Assembly: GCA_030641535.1 (NCBI GenBank)
Contig: DAOWHG010000102.1
Coordinates: forward strand, 1-6,738
DNA: 6,738 bases
Direction: 5' to 3'
DNA from: Mycoplasmatota bacterium
GTDB lineage: Bacteria; Bacillota_I; Bacilli_A; Izemoplasmatales; Izemoplasmataceae
Below, one piece after another: positions 5,830 through 6,738 of this stretch. Below the pieces are notes generated by a model. It ran no database searches. It was not told the origin of the DNA and worked only from the letters and a program-made list of their open reading frames with translations. Within the stretch, counting starts at the first letter, position 1; the number at the start of each line of letters is the position of its first letter. The position numbers and the translations under genes were made by a program.

Positions 5830-6738
5830 ATGTTTCAAATTAGAGAAGTCGTTCTTGACTCAGAAAGAGACTTATTAATCTCGTTTTTAAACAAACACAA
5901 TCTGGATTATGAGTTTGATATTACATACTCGATTTTAGTATATGATGAGGAATTACTTGTTGCGACTGCGTCACTATCAAATAACGTGATGAAATGTTTC
6001 TTGGTTATTAAAGAATATAGTGGAAGAAACATCACAAATCTCATGTTTTCTCATTTAGTAAATATTATGAGTCAAAAGAATATCTTTCATTACTTTGTTT
6101 ATACATCCCCAAGTAATGAAGCCATTTTTAATAGTTTAAATATGAAGACTATCGTTGTTACAATGAATACTGTTTTACTTGAAGGTGGAGCGGAAATAGT
6201 TGATTTATTAACTAAACTCAAGAAAGAGTATTCTGTGAGCGATAATAAGAAGGCAGCTGTGATTATTAACGCTAACCCAATGACTTTAGGGCACTTATAC
6301 TTAATAGAAACTGCTGCGAGTGAAAATGAAGAAGTTCTTGTATTTGTTGTTAGTGAAGACTTATCCAGTTTTCCATTTAAAGACCGATTTGAAATCATTA
6401 GAATAGCTACTTCTCATTTAGAAAATGTTATAGTACTGCCGACATTATCGTATTTAGTATCGAAAATAACATTCCCAAAATACTTCCTTAAAGAGGATCA
6501 ATTAATTAAAGATGAACAAACACTGGTTGATGTTTTAGTTTATAAAGAGTACTACAGAAAAATATTTAACATCAAACTAAGATATTTAGGAGAAGAACCG
6601 TTTTCTTATAATACAGGAAAATATAATAAAGTATTAAAAGATTATCTTGGAAGTCATATTAAGATAATTACTAGAAATAAAGTTGGATCAAAAATTGTTA
6701 GTGCCTCTCTCGTAAGAAAATTAATTAAAGCAAATAAA
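5830..6738 (+). CDS. citC: [Citrate (pro-3S)-lyase] ligase (acetate:lyase-ACP ligase), 3' truncated
   Basis: Activates the lyase by acetylating the thiol of the CitD prosthetic group with acetate and ATP (EC 6.2.1.22). The frame runs open from ATG 5830 to the window edge, 303 residues; E. coli CitC has about 352, so roughly 40-50 C-terminal residues are missing. Residues 1 to about 125 form a GNAT-like N-terminal domain, and the nucleotidyltransferase-like ligase domain follows. Seen there are NANPMTLGH (147-155; E. coli NANPFTNGH, the adenylyl-transfer signature), EDLSSFPFKDR, ITFPKYFLKED, RYLGEEPF with a following KYNK, and VSASLVRKL (290-298; E. coli ISASRVRQL). The start is set by AGAGGTGAG immediately after the citF stop, with a gap of 12 bases. 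It lies downstream of citF, unlike enterobacterial citCDEFXG clusters where citC leads. Here it presumably serves the adjacent, probably citramalate-specific, lyase; the clostridial citramalate lyase is known to need the same acetylation. Confidence 0.94.
   Translation, partial: MFQIREVVLDSERDLLISFLNKHNLDYEFDITYSILVYDEELLVATASLSNNVMKCFLVIKEYSGRNITNLMFSHLVNIMSQKNIFHYFVYTSPSNEAIFNSLNMKTIVVTMNTVLLEGGAEIVDLLTKLKKEYSVSDNKKAAVIINANPMTLGHLYLIETAASENEEVLVFVVSEDLSSFPFKDRFEIIRIATSHLENVIVLPTLSYLVSKITFPKYFLKEDQLIKDEQTLVDVLVYKEYYRKIFNIKLRYLGEEPFSYNTGKYNKVLKDYLGSHIKIITRNKVGSKIVSASLVRKLIKANK

Noticed and set aside
6099..6398. Antisense open frame of 99 residues over citC
   Set aside because: The + strand here encodes the conserved CitC ligase signature NANPMTLGH, so the reverse frame is a shadow.
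1..6738. An undescribed biological system
   Set aside because: Every gene fits the known methylaspartate route of glutamate fermentation with its citrate-lyase-type final enzyme; no unknown gene or unexplained gap is present.

Overview
The window is one dense operon, all on the + strand, from an AT-rich (about one-third GC by eye) anaerobe of the glutamate-fermenting kind. Strong Shine-Dalgarno sites, gene spacings of 14 bases or less and low GC suggest Bacillota (clostridia or a related lineage); Fusobacteriota are possible. The sequence does not fix the genus. The standard genetic code works throughout: every Trp is TGG and no TGA is read in frame.

Layout. Bases 1-592 hold the 3' end of glmL (mutL), the accessory protein of the B12-dependent glutamate mutase. 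Bases 607-2064 are glmE (mutE), the catalytic epsilon subunit of that mutase. Bases 2076-3314 are mal, 3-methylaspartate ammonia-lyase. Bases 3325-5817 are citD-citE-citF, the three subunits (acyl carrier protein, beta lyase, alpha transferase) of a citrate-lyase-type enzyme. Bases 5830-6738 are citC, the ligase that acetylates the carrier protein, cut off by the window edge. No promoter, terminator, RNA gene, mobile element or CRISPR array is visible, and there is no gene-free stretch longer than 14 bases.

How it works together. Glutamate mutase (GlmE plus the B12-binding GlmS, which is outside the window) turns L-glutamate into (2S,3S)-3-methylaspartate, with GlmL keeping the mutase active. 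Mal removes ammonia to give mesaconate. A mesaconase, not present here, would hydrate it to (S)-citramalate. The CitDEF complex next to mal then most plausibly splits citramalate into acetate and pyruvate, so it is better read as citramalate lyase than citrate lyase. CitC recharges its carrier protein with acetate. This is the known methylaspartate route of glutamate fermentation.

I do not see an undescribed system. The points most worth a second look are the likely citramalate rather than citrate specificity of CitDEF, the missing mesaconase gene between mal and citD, an unusually GC-rich hairpin inside glmE, and two close hairpins near the start of citF.
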